NCBI RefSeq assembly: GCF_024584515.1
Contig: NZ_CP102173.1
Location: forward strand, 2,790,001 to 2,854,000
Direction: 5' to 3'
From: Aeromicrobium wangtongii
GTDB taxonomy: Bacteria > Actinomycetota > Actinomycetes > Propionibacteriales > Nocardioidaceae
Length of the DNA stretch: 64,000 bases
Position 1 is the first letter of the stretch. The number at the start of each line of letters is the position of its first letter. Positions 38,971-47,768 of this stretch are shown here, one piece after another. The position numbers and the translations under genes were made by a program. The notes under the pieces were generated by a model. The model was not told where the DNA came from and did not search any database. It saw only the letters and a list, made by a program, of their open reading frames with translations.

Positions 38971-39627
38971 TCAGGGAGTGACGACGACCCGGGTGCCGAC
39001 GGGGGCGAAGTCCCACAGGGCGATCGCGTCGGGCTTCCACTGGCGCACGCAGCCCGCCGACAGCGGCGTGCCGAGCTGGGCCCGGGTCTGCTCGAGCTTG
39101 CCGGAGTTGTCGCGCGGCACGGAGTGGAAGCCGATCGGCTCGCTGAATCCTGTCGCGAAGCGGACGAAGTACTCCATCGTCCCGCTGGCGTCGAACGCCG
39201 TGGCGTGGCGCGTCTTCGACTGGACGGTGTACGAGCCCGGCTCGAGGTTGTCGAAGCGGCTGCCCGACACCGCATAGGTGCGCTCGGCCGTGCCGTCGGA
39301 GCGCACGAGCCAGACCCGCTGGTCGCTCTGGTCGAACACGATTCGCCGCCCTGTCCCCGATCCGGCCGGCACGGCTGGATCGGGTTGCGGCACGGGCGGA
39401 GGAGCCTGGACGACCGGCGGCTGGACCCACGACGGGGACGCCTCAGCGAGCACCGTCGCCACCGTGGACGTCGCCGGCGTACCGGCCGTCGCGGCCCCGG
39501 ACATCAGCTGCGGCACCACGGCCACGGCGGTGGCACCGGCCACGATCGTGACGCCGAGCGCGAGTGCGACGCGGTTCACGCCCCCGCGGCTGCGGGTGGT
39601 GCGATGCTCGGCGCGGTGCTTGGACAC
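38971..39627 (-). CDS. Secreted/anchored L,D-transpeptidase (YkuD domain)
   Basis: 218 aa. A basic N-terminus and a hydrophobic segment (VALALGVTIVAGATAVAVV) give a signal or anchor; a proline-rich linker follows (QAPPPVPQPDP). The catalytic domain has IGFHSVPRDN and LGTPLSAGCVRQ; the nucleophile Cys is present but the usual SHGC reads SAGC. These enzymes make 3-3 cross-links in peptidoglycan or attach proteins to it. It converges on rhlE across a terminator. Confidence 0.88.
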   Translation of the reverse strand: MSKHRAEHRTTRSRGGVNRVALALGVTIVAGATAVAVVPQLMSGAATAGTPATSTVATVLAEASPSWVQPPVVQAPPPVPQPDPAVPAGSGTGRRIVFDQSDQRVWLVRSDGTAERTYAVSGSRFDNLEPGSYTVQSKTRHATAFDASGTMEYFVRFATGFSEPIGFHSVPRDNSGKLEQTRAQLGTPLSAGCVRQWKPDAIALWDFAPVGTRVVVTP

Positions 39628-39686
39628 GTCCTCATTCTACGGCGGGGACAGGATCGCTCGCCTCGGCCGGGCACCGGCGCAGAGGC

Positions 39687-40451
39687 TCAGGGCGCCAGCA
39701 GGCCTGCGGCGACCTGCCGGTAGGCATCGGCGCCCTTGTGGCTGGACGCCGTCGAGAGGACGGAGCGGCCGAACGCGGGCGCCTCGGCGAACCGGATCGT
39801 CTTGGGGATCGGCGGTGTGACGACGGGCAGCCCGTACGTGTCGCCGATGGCCTGCAGGACGTTCTGGGCGTGCTTGGTGCGACCGTCGAACATCGTGGGC
39901 AGCACCCCCCAGATCTCCAGCTTGGGATTGATGAACTGGCGGACGTCATGGATCGTGTCGAGCAGCTGGCCGACACCGCGGTGCGACAGCGTCTCGGCCT
40001 GCAGCGGGATCAGCACCCGCTGGGCGGCGGACAGTGCACCGACGGTCAGCACTCCCAGCGTGGGCGGGCAGTCGATCAGGATCCAGTCGTAGTCGTCGGC
40101 GATCTTGTCCAGCGCGACCCGCAGGCGCTGCTCGCGGCCGGTGCGGCCGACGAGGCTCTCCTCGGCCTGGGTCAGCGTGATGTTGGCCGGCAGCAGGTGC
40201 ATCCCGTCATCGGTGATGACGATCGCGTCATCGGCCTGCTTGGTGCCCAGCAGCACCTGGCCGACCGTGACGTCCAGGTCCTCGGGGTCGATGCCCAGCG
40301 AGAACGTCAGGCTGCCCTGGGGGTCGACGTCGACCAGCAGGACCCGCTGCCCGGCCTCGACCAGCGCTGCCCCGAGGGACACCACCGTGGTCGTCTTGCC
40401 GACCCCACCCTTTTGGTTCGTCACCGCGATCGTCGTCGTCACGATCGCCAT
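39687..40451 (-). CDS. ParA/Soj-like ATPase (orphan, Rv3213c-type)
   Basis: 254 aa. Deviant Walker A QKGGVGKTTT, VDVDPQGSLTFSLGI, and LIDCPPTLGVLTVGAL are typical of ParA. The frame extends far upstream (to 41426), but the sequence before MAIVTTTIAVTNQKGG is antisense to the SDR gene, so ATG 40451 is the start. No parB is adjacent, so it is probably not the chromosome-segregation ParA but a positioning ATPase. A 16-bp palindrome lies directly upstream. Confidence 0.92.
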   Translation of the reverse strand: MAIVTTTIAVTNQKGGVGKTTTVVSLGAALVEAGQRVLLVDVDPQGSLTFSLGIDPEDLDVTVGQVLLGTKQADDAIVITDDGMHLLPANITLTQAEESLVGRTGREQRLRVALDKIADDYDWILIDCPPTLGVLTVGALSAAQRVLIPLQAETLSHRGVGQLLDTIHDVRQFINPKLEIWGVLPTMFDGRTKHAQNVLQAIGDTYGLPVVTPPIPKTIRFAEAPAFGRSVLSTASSHKGADAYRQVAAGLLAP

Positions 40452-40452
40452 T

Positions 40453-40468
40453 GTGTCATTGATGACAC
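40453..40468. promoter_or_regulatory. Palindrome in the parA-SDR divergent region
   Basis: GTGTCATTGATGACAC has perfect 7-base arms around TG and begins one base from the parA-like start codon. ATGACAC appears again at the start of the SDR gene (40512). Possible operator shared by the divergent genes. Confidence 0.45.
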
Positions 40469-40511
40469 CTGTGGGGACCCCGTCAGCGCGGGGGTTTGGC
40501 ATGCTTGGTGC

Positions 40512-41270
40512 ATGACACGTCGCGCCCTGGTCACAGGAGCAACCTCGGGCATCGGCCACGCCTTCGCCGTCGAGCTGGCCAAGCGTGGTCACAACCTGGT
40601 CATCGTGGCCCGGACGACCGATCGGCTCGAGTCCGTGGCCGCCGAGATCCGCACCAAGTACCGGGTGGACGTCGGCGTCGTCACCGCAGATCTGTCCACC
40701 CTCGAGGGCATGCAGACGGCCGCCAACGCGCTGACCGACAGCGCCCAGCCGGTGGACCTGCTGGTCAACAACGCGGGGGCCTCGCTGGCCGGCTGGTTCG
40801 GGACGACCGACATCGCCGACGAGGACAGCCAGCTCAATCTGCTCGTGCGCGCCCCGATGCACCTGATGGACGCTGCGATCAAGACCATGGCCGGACGTGG
40901 CGGAGGCCAGATCATCAATGTCTCCAGTGTTGCGGCCTTCACCCCGCGCGGTGTGTACTCCGCGCACAAGGCGTGGCTGCTGAACCTGTCGCGGTGGGCG
41001 GACGTCCACTACGACGACGTCAACATCTCCGTGCAGGCGCTGTGCCCCGGGTTCGTGCGCACCGAGTTCCACCAGCGCGGCGACATGGACGTCTCGGACG
41101 TGCCCCGCTGGATGTGGCTCAAGCCCGAGCAGGTCGTCAAGGCGTCCCTGACCGATCTCGCCCACGACCGCGCCGTCTCGATCCCCTCGCTGCGCTACAA
41201 GTTCCTCGCGTTCCTGGCCCGCCACCTGCCCGCGGGCGTCGTGACCCGGGCCGCCAAGCGAGGACGGTGA
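40512..41270 (+). CDS. Short-chain dehydrogenase/reductase (SDR)
   Basis: 252 aa. Cofactor motif TGATSGIG, arginine after strand 2 (VIVARTTDRL, suggesting NADP), NNAG (LLVNNAGASL), Ser in INVSSVAAF and YSAHKAWLL with Tyr/Lys. CPGFVRTEFHQRG follows. Substrate unknown. ATG 40512 is the first start giving a complete Rossmann fold; the longer upstream frame is antisense to the ParA-like gene. It heads a run of four closely packed genes to 43444. Confidence 0.9.
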   Translation: MTRRALVTGATSGIGHAFAVELAKRGHNLVIVARTTDRLESVAAEIRTKYRVDVGVVTADLSTLEGMQTAANALTDSAQPVDLLVNNAGASLAGWFGTTDIADEDSQLNLLVRAPMHLMDAAIKTMAGRGGGQIINVSSVAAFTPRGVYSAHKAWLLNLSRWADVHYDDVNISVQALCPGFVRTEFHQRGDMDVSDVPRWMWLKPEQVVKASLTDLAHDRAVSIPSLRYKFLAFLARHLPAGVVTRAAKRGR

Positions 41271-41274
41271 ACCG

Positions 41275-42098
41275 ATGAGCGTCCCCCGGACCCTGCAGCT
41301 GCCTCCCGGCGTCACCAAGTCGTTCGAGCTCGGGGGTCTGCACGGCGACGTCGCGATGTTGTCGGCCAAGGCGATCGGGCCGAGCAAGGGCAAGGTGCTG
41401 CTGATCCCCGGCTGGACCGGCAGCAAGGAGGACTTCCTGCCCCTGCTGCCGCTGCTCGCGGCGGCCGGGTACGACGCGACGGCTTACGACCAGGCCGGCC
41501 AGTACGAGAGCGATCCGGGCGACGACTACACCCTGGAGAGCTATGCCCGGGGCGCCTTGCGGCTGGCGCAGATGGACAGCTCCCGCACGCACCTGCTGGG
41601 GCACTCGTTCGGCGGGCTCGTCGCCCAGCAGGCCGCCCTCATCGACCCTCCACAGGTGCGGAGCCTGAGCCTGCTGTGCTCCGGTCCCGGGGCGCTCGGC
41701 GACTCCCCCACGCGTCCGCTGCGGCGGGTCGTCGACGCGATCGGCAAGGTCCCGCTGCTGCAGATCCACCAGCTGCGCGAGCAGGGCATCAAGCGTCCCG
41801 CGCAGATCACCGCGTTCCTGGCCAAGCGGTTCACGGCCAACGATCCACGGTCGCTGCGCGCGATGACCCAGCTGCTGATCGACGCGCCCGATGTCGTCGA
41901 CGCGGTCCGCGCCACCGGCGTCCCCACGTGGGTCGGCCGTGGCACCGACGACGACGCGTGGCCACACGACGTCCAGGAGATGATGGCGAAGCGCCTCGGC
42001 ACCGAGATCGCGGTCGTCCCCGACTCGGCCCACTCCCCCGCGGTCGAGAACCCCGAAGCACTCATGCAGGCCTGGCTACCGTTCCTGGAGGCGCACTG

Positions 42099-42099
<1 letters not shown>
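41275..42099 (+). CDS. Alpha/beta hydrolase
   Basis: 274 aa. GHSFGG holds the nucleophile Ser, WVGRGTDDDAWP the acid, and DSAHSPAVENP the His. An oxyanion region LLIPGWTGSKEDF is also clear. No signal peptide. Specificity cannot be told from sequence; it may act on an ester or lipid. It starts 4 bp after the SDR and overlaps the molybdo-oxidoreductase by TGATG, so co-translation is likely. Confidence 0.88.
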
Positions 42100-42709
<610 letters not shown>

Positions 42710-42713
<4 letters not shown>

Positions 42714-43444
42714 GCGACCTGACGCAGGAGACCACCAGCGCTGTCGCCAGCAGCTGGACGACGGGCACTGTCCGGGAGGTCGAGCACCTCGGCGAGAACT
42801 TCGTCAAGCTGCGCCTGGAGGTCGCCGACCGCCACGACCACGTCCCCGGACAGCACTACGTCGTGCGCCTGCGCGCGCCCGACGGGTACACCGCGCAGCG
42901 CTCGTACTCCATCGCATCGGATCCGGCCGATCCGCTGGTCGAGCTGATGGTGGAGTGCCTTCCGCGCGGCGAGGTGTCCGGCTTCCTGCACGATGTCGTC
43001 GAGGTCGGCGACGAGCTGGAGGTCCGCGGTCCGATCGGGCGCTGGTTCGTGTGGGGCGGCACGACGCCGTCGCTGTGCGTCGCGGGCGGCTCGGGAGTCG
43101 TCCCGTTCGTCTCGATGATGCGGTACGCCCGGCGCACCGGCACCGAGCACCTGCTGCGGGTCGTCGCCTCGGCCCAGACCCGGCAGAAGCTGCCGTACGT
43201 CGAGGAGCTCGAGGAGTTCGGCGCCTTCATCGCGCTGACGCGGGAGAACCAGCCCCTGCCGGACGGTTCGGAGCGGGTCGCGGCACACATCTACCCCGAT
43301 GAGCTCGTGCCGCTGGCCGAAGGTGTCGAGCGGGCCTACGTCTGCGGCTCGGTGGGCTTCGTCAGCTTCGTGGGACGCAGCCTCGGCGAGGCCGGTGTCC
43401 GCAGCGACACCGTGCGCGTCGAGCAGTTCGGGCCGACCGGCTAG
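42710..43444 (+). CDS. Ferredoxin-NADP-reductase-like FAD oxidoreductase
   Basis: 244 aa. FAD motif QRSYSIAS, then the NAD(P)-binding domain SLCVAGGSGVVPFVSMMRYA and a C-terminal YVCGSVGFVSFV. There is no iron-sulfur domain. It likely passes electrons between NAD(P)H and the adjacent molybdenum enzyme. GTG start overlaps the previous stop by GTGA. Transcription probably ends in the 87-bp gap that follows, in which I see no clear terminator. Confidence 0.9.
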
Positions 43445-43531
43445 CTGGACGGTTACCTGGAATCACAGGATCCACTCCGCAATCAATGGCACACCCATCA
43501 GCCGGCTGAACAACCTGCCTGGACATCACAG

Positions 43532-44356
43532 CTAGCCGAACAGCCGCTCGAACTCCTCGGGCGCTGTCGTGCGGGCGCCCAGGTGGAACTCCGGGCCCTT
43601 GCCAGTGCCGTGGTAGTCGCTCGAGCCGGTCACGGCGAGGCCCAGGTCGGCGGCGATCGCGCGCAGCTCGGCTCGCACCTCCTCGGAGTGGTTGACGTGG
43701 TCGACCTCGATGCCGCCGAGCCCCTGCCGCGCGAGATCGGCGATGACGTCGGGGCTCAGCACCCGCCGCCCCTTGCGGGCCCAGGGGTGGGCCAGCACCG
43801 TGACGCCGCCCGCGTCCCTGACCAGCCCGATGGCATCGGCCAGCGGTGTGCCGTACCGCTCGATGTAGACCGGCCCGTTGTCGTAGAGCCAGTCACGGAA
43901 CGCCTCGTCCCGGTCGGCGACGTAGCCGGCCGCGACCATCGCGTCGGCGACGTGCGGACGGCCCGATGCCGCGGCGCTGCCCGACTGGGCTGTGACGTCG
44001 TCGACGGTCAGCGGCATGCCGTGCTCGGCGAGCTTGCGGACCAGGCCGGGCAGGCGGTCGTCCCGGCCGTCGAGGACGCGCTGCAGCTCTGCGAGCAGCG
44101 CCGGATCGGTCGGGTCGAAGCCGTACCCGAGCAGGTGGACGCTGGTCCCCTCGCGCATCGTGGAGATCTCGATGCCACGCACCAGGGTGATGCCGACCCG
44201 GTCGGCAGCCTGCTGCGCCTCGTCCCAGCCGGCGGTCGAGTCGTGATCGGTGATCGCCACGACGTCCAGCCCCGCGATCTTGGCCTTCTCCACCAGCTCC
44301 GTGGGGGTGTCGGTGCCGTCCGAACGATTCGAGTGGGTGTGGAGATCGATGCGCAC
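43532..44356 (-). CDS. PHP-domain phosphoesterase
   Basis: 274 aa. The PHP metal motifs are complete: DLHTHSNRSDGTDTP, AITDHDSTAGW, GIEIST, VLAHPW and TGSSDYHGT. Small stand-alone PHP proteins of this type include 3',5'-nucleoside bisphosphate phosphatases (YciV/RNase AM); the precise substrate here is inferred only from the family. It converges on the FAD-oxidoreductase gene and is divergent from the lipoprotein esterase. Confidence 0.9.
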   Translation of the reverse strand: MRIDLHTHSNRSDGTDTPTELVEKAKIAGLDVVAITDHDSTAGWDEAQQAADRVGITLVRGIEISTMREGTSVHLLGYGFDPTDPALLAELQRVLDGRDDRLPGLVRKLAEHGMPLTVDDVTAQSGSAAASGRPHVADAMVAAGYVADRDEAFRDWLYDNGPVYIERYGTPLADAIGLVRDAGGVTVLAHPWARKGRRVLSPDVIADLARQGLGGIEVDHVNHSEEVRAELRAIAADLGLAVTGSSDYHGTGKGPEFHLGARTTAPEEFERLFG

Positions 44357-44471
44357 GACGTCAGGCTATCGGCCGCGCAGGACTTCGTCCCCTGCCCCGG
44401 GGACGCGCCGCACGGCAGAGTCGAGCGCTGGGCAGCCCCCAGTTCCCCGACCCGGCAGGTAGGCATCTGAC

Positions 44472-45500
44472 ATGACACGCACCCGGTCCTCGCGTCTGGT
44501 GGCCGTCGTGACCATCTGCACCTTCACGGTGCTGGGTCTGGCGGCCTGCGACTCGTCCAGTGACAGCGACGGCGACACCCGCACCTCGTCGACGCCGACC
44601 CCGACGTCCGACGGCCCCACCGCAGAACAGGGCTCACGGACCAGCGAGGACGCGGCCGAGCTGGCCGCACAGGTCAGGAGCAAGTTCAAGCAGCAGGTCT
44701 ACGAGGACTCCAAGACCGGCTCGTCGCTGCCGTACAACATCTTCCTGCCCGATGGGTACGACTCGTCCAACGAGTACCCGCTGGTGCTGTTCATCGCCGA
44801 CTCCAGCTTGGTGGGTCAGGACGTCAAGGCACCGCTGTCGCAGTACGGGGCACTGGTGTGGGCCAGCGATCGGGACCAGCAGCGGCAGAAGAGCATCGTG
44901 GTCGTCCCGGAGTACCCCAGCGTCATCATCGACGACCAGGAGTCGTACACGACGTCGGAGTACGTGGAGCTGACCGCGCGACTCATCGACGATCTCGAGG
45001 ACAGGTACGAGGTGAACGACAACGCGATCTACGGCACCGGGCAGTCGATGGGCGCCATGGCGATCCTGTACCTGGCCGCCGAGCATCCCGACCTGTTCGC
45101 CGCCGAGCTCCTGGTCTCGGGTCAGTGGGACAAGGAGCAGCTGGGCGGCCTGACCGAGCAGAAGTTCTTCTACATCGCTGCGGGCGGCGACTCGCGGTCC
45201 ACGGGCGGCCAGAAGGACCTGCAGGAGCTGCTGGACGAGGCCAAGGTCCCCTACGGCACCGCCACCTTCGACGCGACCTGGTCCGAGAGCAGGCTCGACG
45301 CCGCGGCGCAGAAGCTGTTGGACGACGGGTACAACGCACACTTCGCGACCTTCAAGACCGGCACGGTGCTCAGCGCCGCCGGACAGGACGCCGGCGGCAC
45401 CGGCCAGGACGCAGGGGCCGCCGAGCACATGGCGTCCTTCGAGCCGGCCTACAAGATCCCCGCGGTGCGCGACTGGCTGTTCGCGCAGGTCAACGACTGA
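44472..45500 (+). CDS. Secreted alpha/beta-hydrolase-fold lipoprotein (esterase/peptidase-like)
   Basis: 342 aa. A signal peptide ends in the lipobox LGLAAC (Cys26), then a Ser/Thr/Asp-rich linker. The hydrolase domain has YNIFLPDGYDSSNEYPLVLF, VVPEYPSV and nucleophile GTGQSMGAMA. It resembles predicted-peptidase/Esterase-D type proteins. Acidic and glycine/alanine repeats (AGQDAGGTGQDAGAAEH) interrupt the region before the terminal His candidate. Extracellular, membrane-anchored. Confidence 0.85.
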   Translation: MTRTRSSRLVAVVTICTFTVLGLAACDSSSDSDGDTRTSSTPTPTSDGPTAEQGSRTSEDAAELAAQVRSKFKQQVYEDSKTGSSLPYNIFLPDGYDSSNEYPLVLFIADSSLVGQDVKAPLSQYGALVWASDRDQQRQKSIVVVPEYPSVIIDDQESYTTSEYVELTARLIDDLEDRYEVNDNAIYGTGQSMGAMAILYLAAEHPDLFAAELLVSGQWDKEQLGGLTEQKFFYIAAGGDSRSTGGQKDLQELLDEAKVPYGTATFDATWSESRLDAAAQKLLDDGYNAHFATFKTGTVLSAAGQDAGGTGQDAGAAEHMASFEPAYKIPAVRDWLFAQVND

Positions 45501-45521
45501 CGGCGCCGAACCCGGCTGCGC

Positions 45522-46112
45522 CTACTGCTGGGCCGAGACGTTCCACCGTCGGACGACCGGGGTGCCGCGGTCGTCGCCGAGCACCGAGATCGTGGCGGTG
45601 TCCAGGTCGAACATCCGTCCGCCGGCGACCTCGAGGCCGAGCCACCGGGCCGCCAGGACGCGCAAGGAGTGCCCGTGGGCGAACACCAATGTGCGGCCGT
45701 CGACCGCGCGCGCCCGCTGCACGACCCGGTCGAGGCGCGCGGCGACCTCGGCCGCGGACTCACCACCGGGGCTGTCGTGCGTCCAGACCGACCAGCGGGG
45801 CACGCTCTCCTGGATCTCCGGCGTGGTCATGCCCTCGTAGTCGCCGTAGGCCCACTCGGCCAGGTCCTCGTCGGGCTCGGCCGAGGCGAAACCGGCCAGC
45901 TCGGCAGTACGCCTGGCTCGCTTCCGGGGGCTCGTGAGCACCTGGGCGAAGTCGACCCGCGACAGCGGGGCGGCCAGGCCCTCGGCCACCGCCTCGCCGT
46001 TCGCGGTGAGCTCGAGGTCGGTGACCGACGTGTGCTGGCCGTTCATGCTCCAGGCGGTCTCGCCGTGGCGCACGAGCCACAGCTCGTGCAGCTCGTGCGA
46101 GGGCATGGTCAT
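45522..46112 (-). CDS. Histidine phosphatase family protein
   Basis: 196 aa. The phosphohistidine motif LVRHGET is at residues 13-19, the second Arg in TSPRKRARRTAEL, and the second His in VFAHGHSLRV. Phosphoglycerate-mutase-like phosphatase; substrate unknown. Its ATG overlaps the MaoC stop by ATGA; a second ATG two codons later is possible. It converges on the lipoprotein gene with a 21-bp gap. Confidence 0.9.
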   Translation of the reverse strand: MTMPSHELHELWLVRHGETAWSMNGQHTSVTDLELTANGEAVAEGLAAPLSRVDFAQVLTSPRKRARRTAELAGFASAEPDEDLAEWAYGDYEGMTTPEIQESVPRWSVWTHDSPGGESAAEVAARLDRVVQRARAVDGRTLVFAHGHSLRVLAARWLGLEVAGGRMFDLDTATISVLGDDRGTPVVRRWNVSAQQ

Positions 46113-47167
46113 CGCGGCACGAGCGCCCAGTAGTCGAGATCGAGCAGGACGCCCGGCGCGTACTTGCCGGTCCCTCCTGAGCCTGTCGAGGGGTCGCCGT
46201 CACGCAGCGTCATCGACTCGTCGCGCCCCTTGGTCGCCACGAGCCGCAGGCGCAGCGCGCCGACACCGGGGGCGGCCGTCTCGGCCTTGTCGAGCACCTC
46301 CGACCACGCGTACACCGTGTCGCCGGCGAAGGCAGGCGCGGTGTGCGCGCCGGCGTTGATCGCCGCGATGAGCTGCGCATTGGCCAGGCCGTTGAACGAC
46401 AGCGCCCGCGCCATCGAGATGATGTGGCCGCCGTAGATCAGGCGCGTGCCGTCGGGGCGAGCCTCGGTGTTGAAGTGCACCTTGGCGGTGTTCTGCCACA
46501 GCCGCGTGGCCAGCATGTGCTCGGCGTCGGTCAGCGTGACGCCGTCGACGTGATCGATCTTCTCGCCGACCTCGTAGTCGTCCCAGCGGTGCGGCTCGCC
46601 GGCCGCGGCGAAGTCGTACGTCGTGAAGTCCAGCCCCTCCGGCAGCACCAGCTCCTCCGGAGCGACCACGGCGGCCAGCTCGGGCACGACCGTCTCCGGC
46701 GCGGGTGCCGCGGCGTCCCGCTTGTGGACCATGACCCACCGGGCCCAGTCCAGGGCGATCTCACCGCGCTGGTTCGTGGCGGTCGATCGCACGTACACGA
46801 CCCCGGTGCGGCCATTGGAGTTCTCCTTGAGGCCGATGACCTCCGACGCCGTGCTCAGGGTGTCCCCCGGGACGACGGGACGGTGGAACCGGCACTCGGC
46901 GTAGCCGAGATTGGCCACCGCGTTCAGCGACACGTCCGGGACGGTCTTGCCGAAGGCGATGTGGAAGGCGATCAGGTCCTCGACCGGCGCGGGATCCAGA
47001 CCCACCGATGCCGCGAACTGCGCCGACGACGGAATCGCGAACCGGGTCGGGTACAGCGCACCGTACAGAGCCCGATCACCCTCGGTGACGGTGCGCGGCG
47101 TGGCGTGCTCGAGCACCTGCCCGACCTTGAAGTCCTCGAAGAAGTGGCCGGGATTGGTCTTGGTCAT
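46109..47167 (-). CDS. MaoC-type double-hotdog dehydratase
   Basis: 352 aa with two hotdog modules: one around residues 10-155 (FFEDFKVGQVLEHATPRTVT, FHIAFGKTVPDVSLNAVANL) and one from about 200 (WDDYEVGEKIDHVDGVTLTD, LIYGGHIISMARALSFNGL). Similar to mesaconyl-CoA hydratase-like or enoyl hydratase proteins of the MaoC family. Near the C-terminus the DNA at 46170-46196 carries a fragment of a dispersed repeat, encoding DPSTGSGGT, which looks inserted in frame. Operon with the histidine phosphatase downstream. Confidence 0.88.
   Translation of the reverse strand: MTKTNPGHFFEDFKVGQVLEHATPRTVTEGDRALYGALYPTRFAIPSSAQFAASVGLDPAPVEDLIAFHIAFGKTVPDVSLNAVANLGYAECRFHRPVVPGDTLSTASEVIGLKENSNGRTGVVYVRSTATNQRGEIALDWARWVMVHKRDAAAPAPETVVPELAAVVAPEELVLPEGLDFTTYDFAAAGEPHRWDDYEVGEKIDHVDGVTLTDAEHMLATRLWQNTAKVHFNTEARPDGTRLIYGGHIISMARALSFNGLANAQLIAAINAGAHTAPAFAGDTVYAWSEVLDKAETAAPGVGALRLRLVATKGRDESMTLRDGDPSTGSGGTGKYAPGVLLDLDYWALVPR
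46170..46196. repeat. Dispersed-repeat fragment inside the MaoC coding sequence
   Basis: The plus strand reads CCTGAGCCTGTCGAGGGG, matching the core of the repeat at 36491-36595 (TTGGGCTTGTCGAAAGG) at most positions. It stays in frame and encodes a Gly/Ser/Thr-rich stretch not expected in the hotdog fold. Confidence 0.6.
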
Positions 47168-47185
47168 GCGGTTCCTCTGGATGTC

Positions 47186-47683
47186 TCAGGCGAAGGGATT
47201 CTGGGCGGGGTTGCCGGGCATCTCGGCCAGCAGGGCCGTGCCGTCGGCCAGGAACTTGTGCTCGACGAGCACCTCGTACTTGGTCGCGACGACCTTCTGG
47301 ACCGAGCTGAAGTCACGCTGCCCGCGGGTCGCGGCATAGCCGAACGCGCCGGAGATCAGGCCAAACACGATGCCGAAGGCGATACCGCCCAGGATCGTAC
47401 CGATGACCGAGCCGGGCTCGGCGAAGATGCTCAGGATCGCGCCGATCAGCAAGCCCAGCCAGGCGCCGGACGCCGCGCCGGCCGACAGCACCTTGGCCCA
47501 CGTCAGGCGACCGGTGACCCGCTCGACCTGTTTGAGCTCGGTGCCGACGATCAGCACGTTCTGGACCGGGAAATCATGGTCGGACAAGAAGTCGACCGTC
47601 TTCTGGGCGTCTGCGTACTGGTCATAGACACCCAACGACTGCGGGTACTCGAGCTCGAAGATTCCGTTCTGGGCGGGGGGCAT
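47186..47683 (-). CDS. General-stress-protein (YflT/GSP17M-like) membrane-associated protein
   Basis: 165 aa. The N-terminal part is a YflT-type domain (LGVYDQYADAQKTVDFLSDH, VLIVGTELKQVERVTGR). It is followed by two glycine-rich hydrophobic segments (GAWLGLLIGAILSIFA, IGTILGGIAFGIVFGLI) that may enter the membrane, and a polar C-terminus. Related proteins are induced by general stress; no activity is known. It ends 18 bp upstream of the MaoC gene, and a terminator separates it from the gene upstream. Confidence 0.85.
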   Translation of the reverse strand: MPPAQNGIFELEYPQSLGVYDQYADAQKTVDFLSDHDFPVQNVLIVGTELKQVERVTGRLTWAKVLSAGAASGAWLGLLIGAILSIFAEPGSVIGTILGGIAFGIVFGLISGAFGYAATRGQRDFSSVQKVVATKYEVLVEHKFLADGTALLAEMPGNPAQNPFA

Positions 47684-47719
47684 GGCCCCAGCGTAGACGC
47701 CTCGGGACGCCGTGGGACG

Positions 47720-47753
47720 GCGCGAGGCCCCGGACTCGTCCGGGGCCTCGCGC
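47720..47753 (-). terminator. Terminator after the Ig-like secreted protein gene
   Basis: A perfect 15-bp GC-rich stem (GCGCGAGGCCCCGGA and complement, loop CTCG) lies 15 bp behind the stop codon at 47769. The U-tract is poor, as is common in high-GC Actinobacteria. Confidence 0.75.
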
Positions 47754-47768
47754 TTCGGCGGGTGCGTG

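Noticed and set aside
43445-43531. A C-terminal extension of the FAD oxidoreductase or a small gene in this gap
   Set aside because: The stop codon is clear, the following reading shows no start with a ribosome binding site, and no known family is visible.
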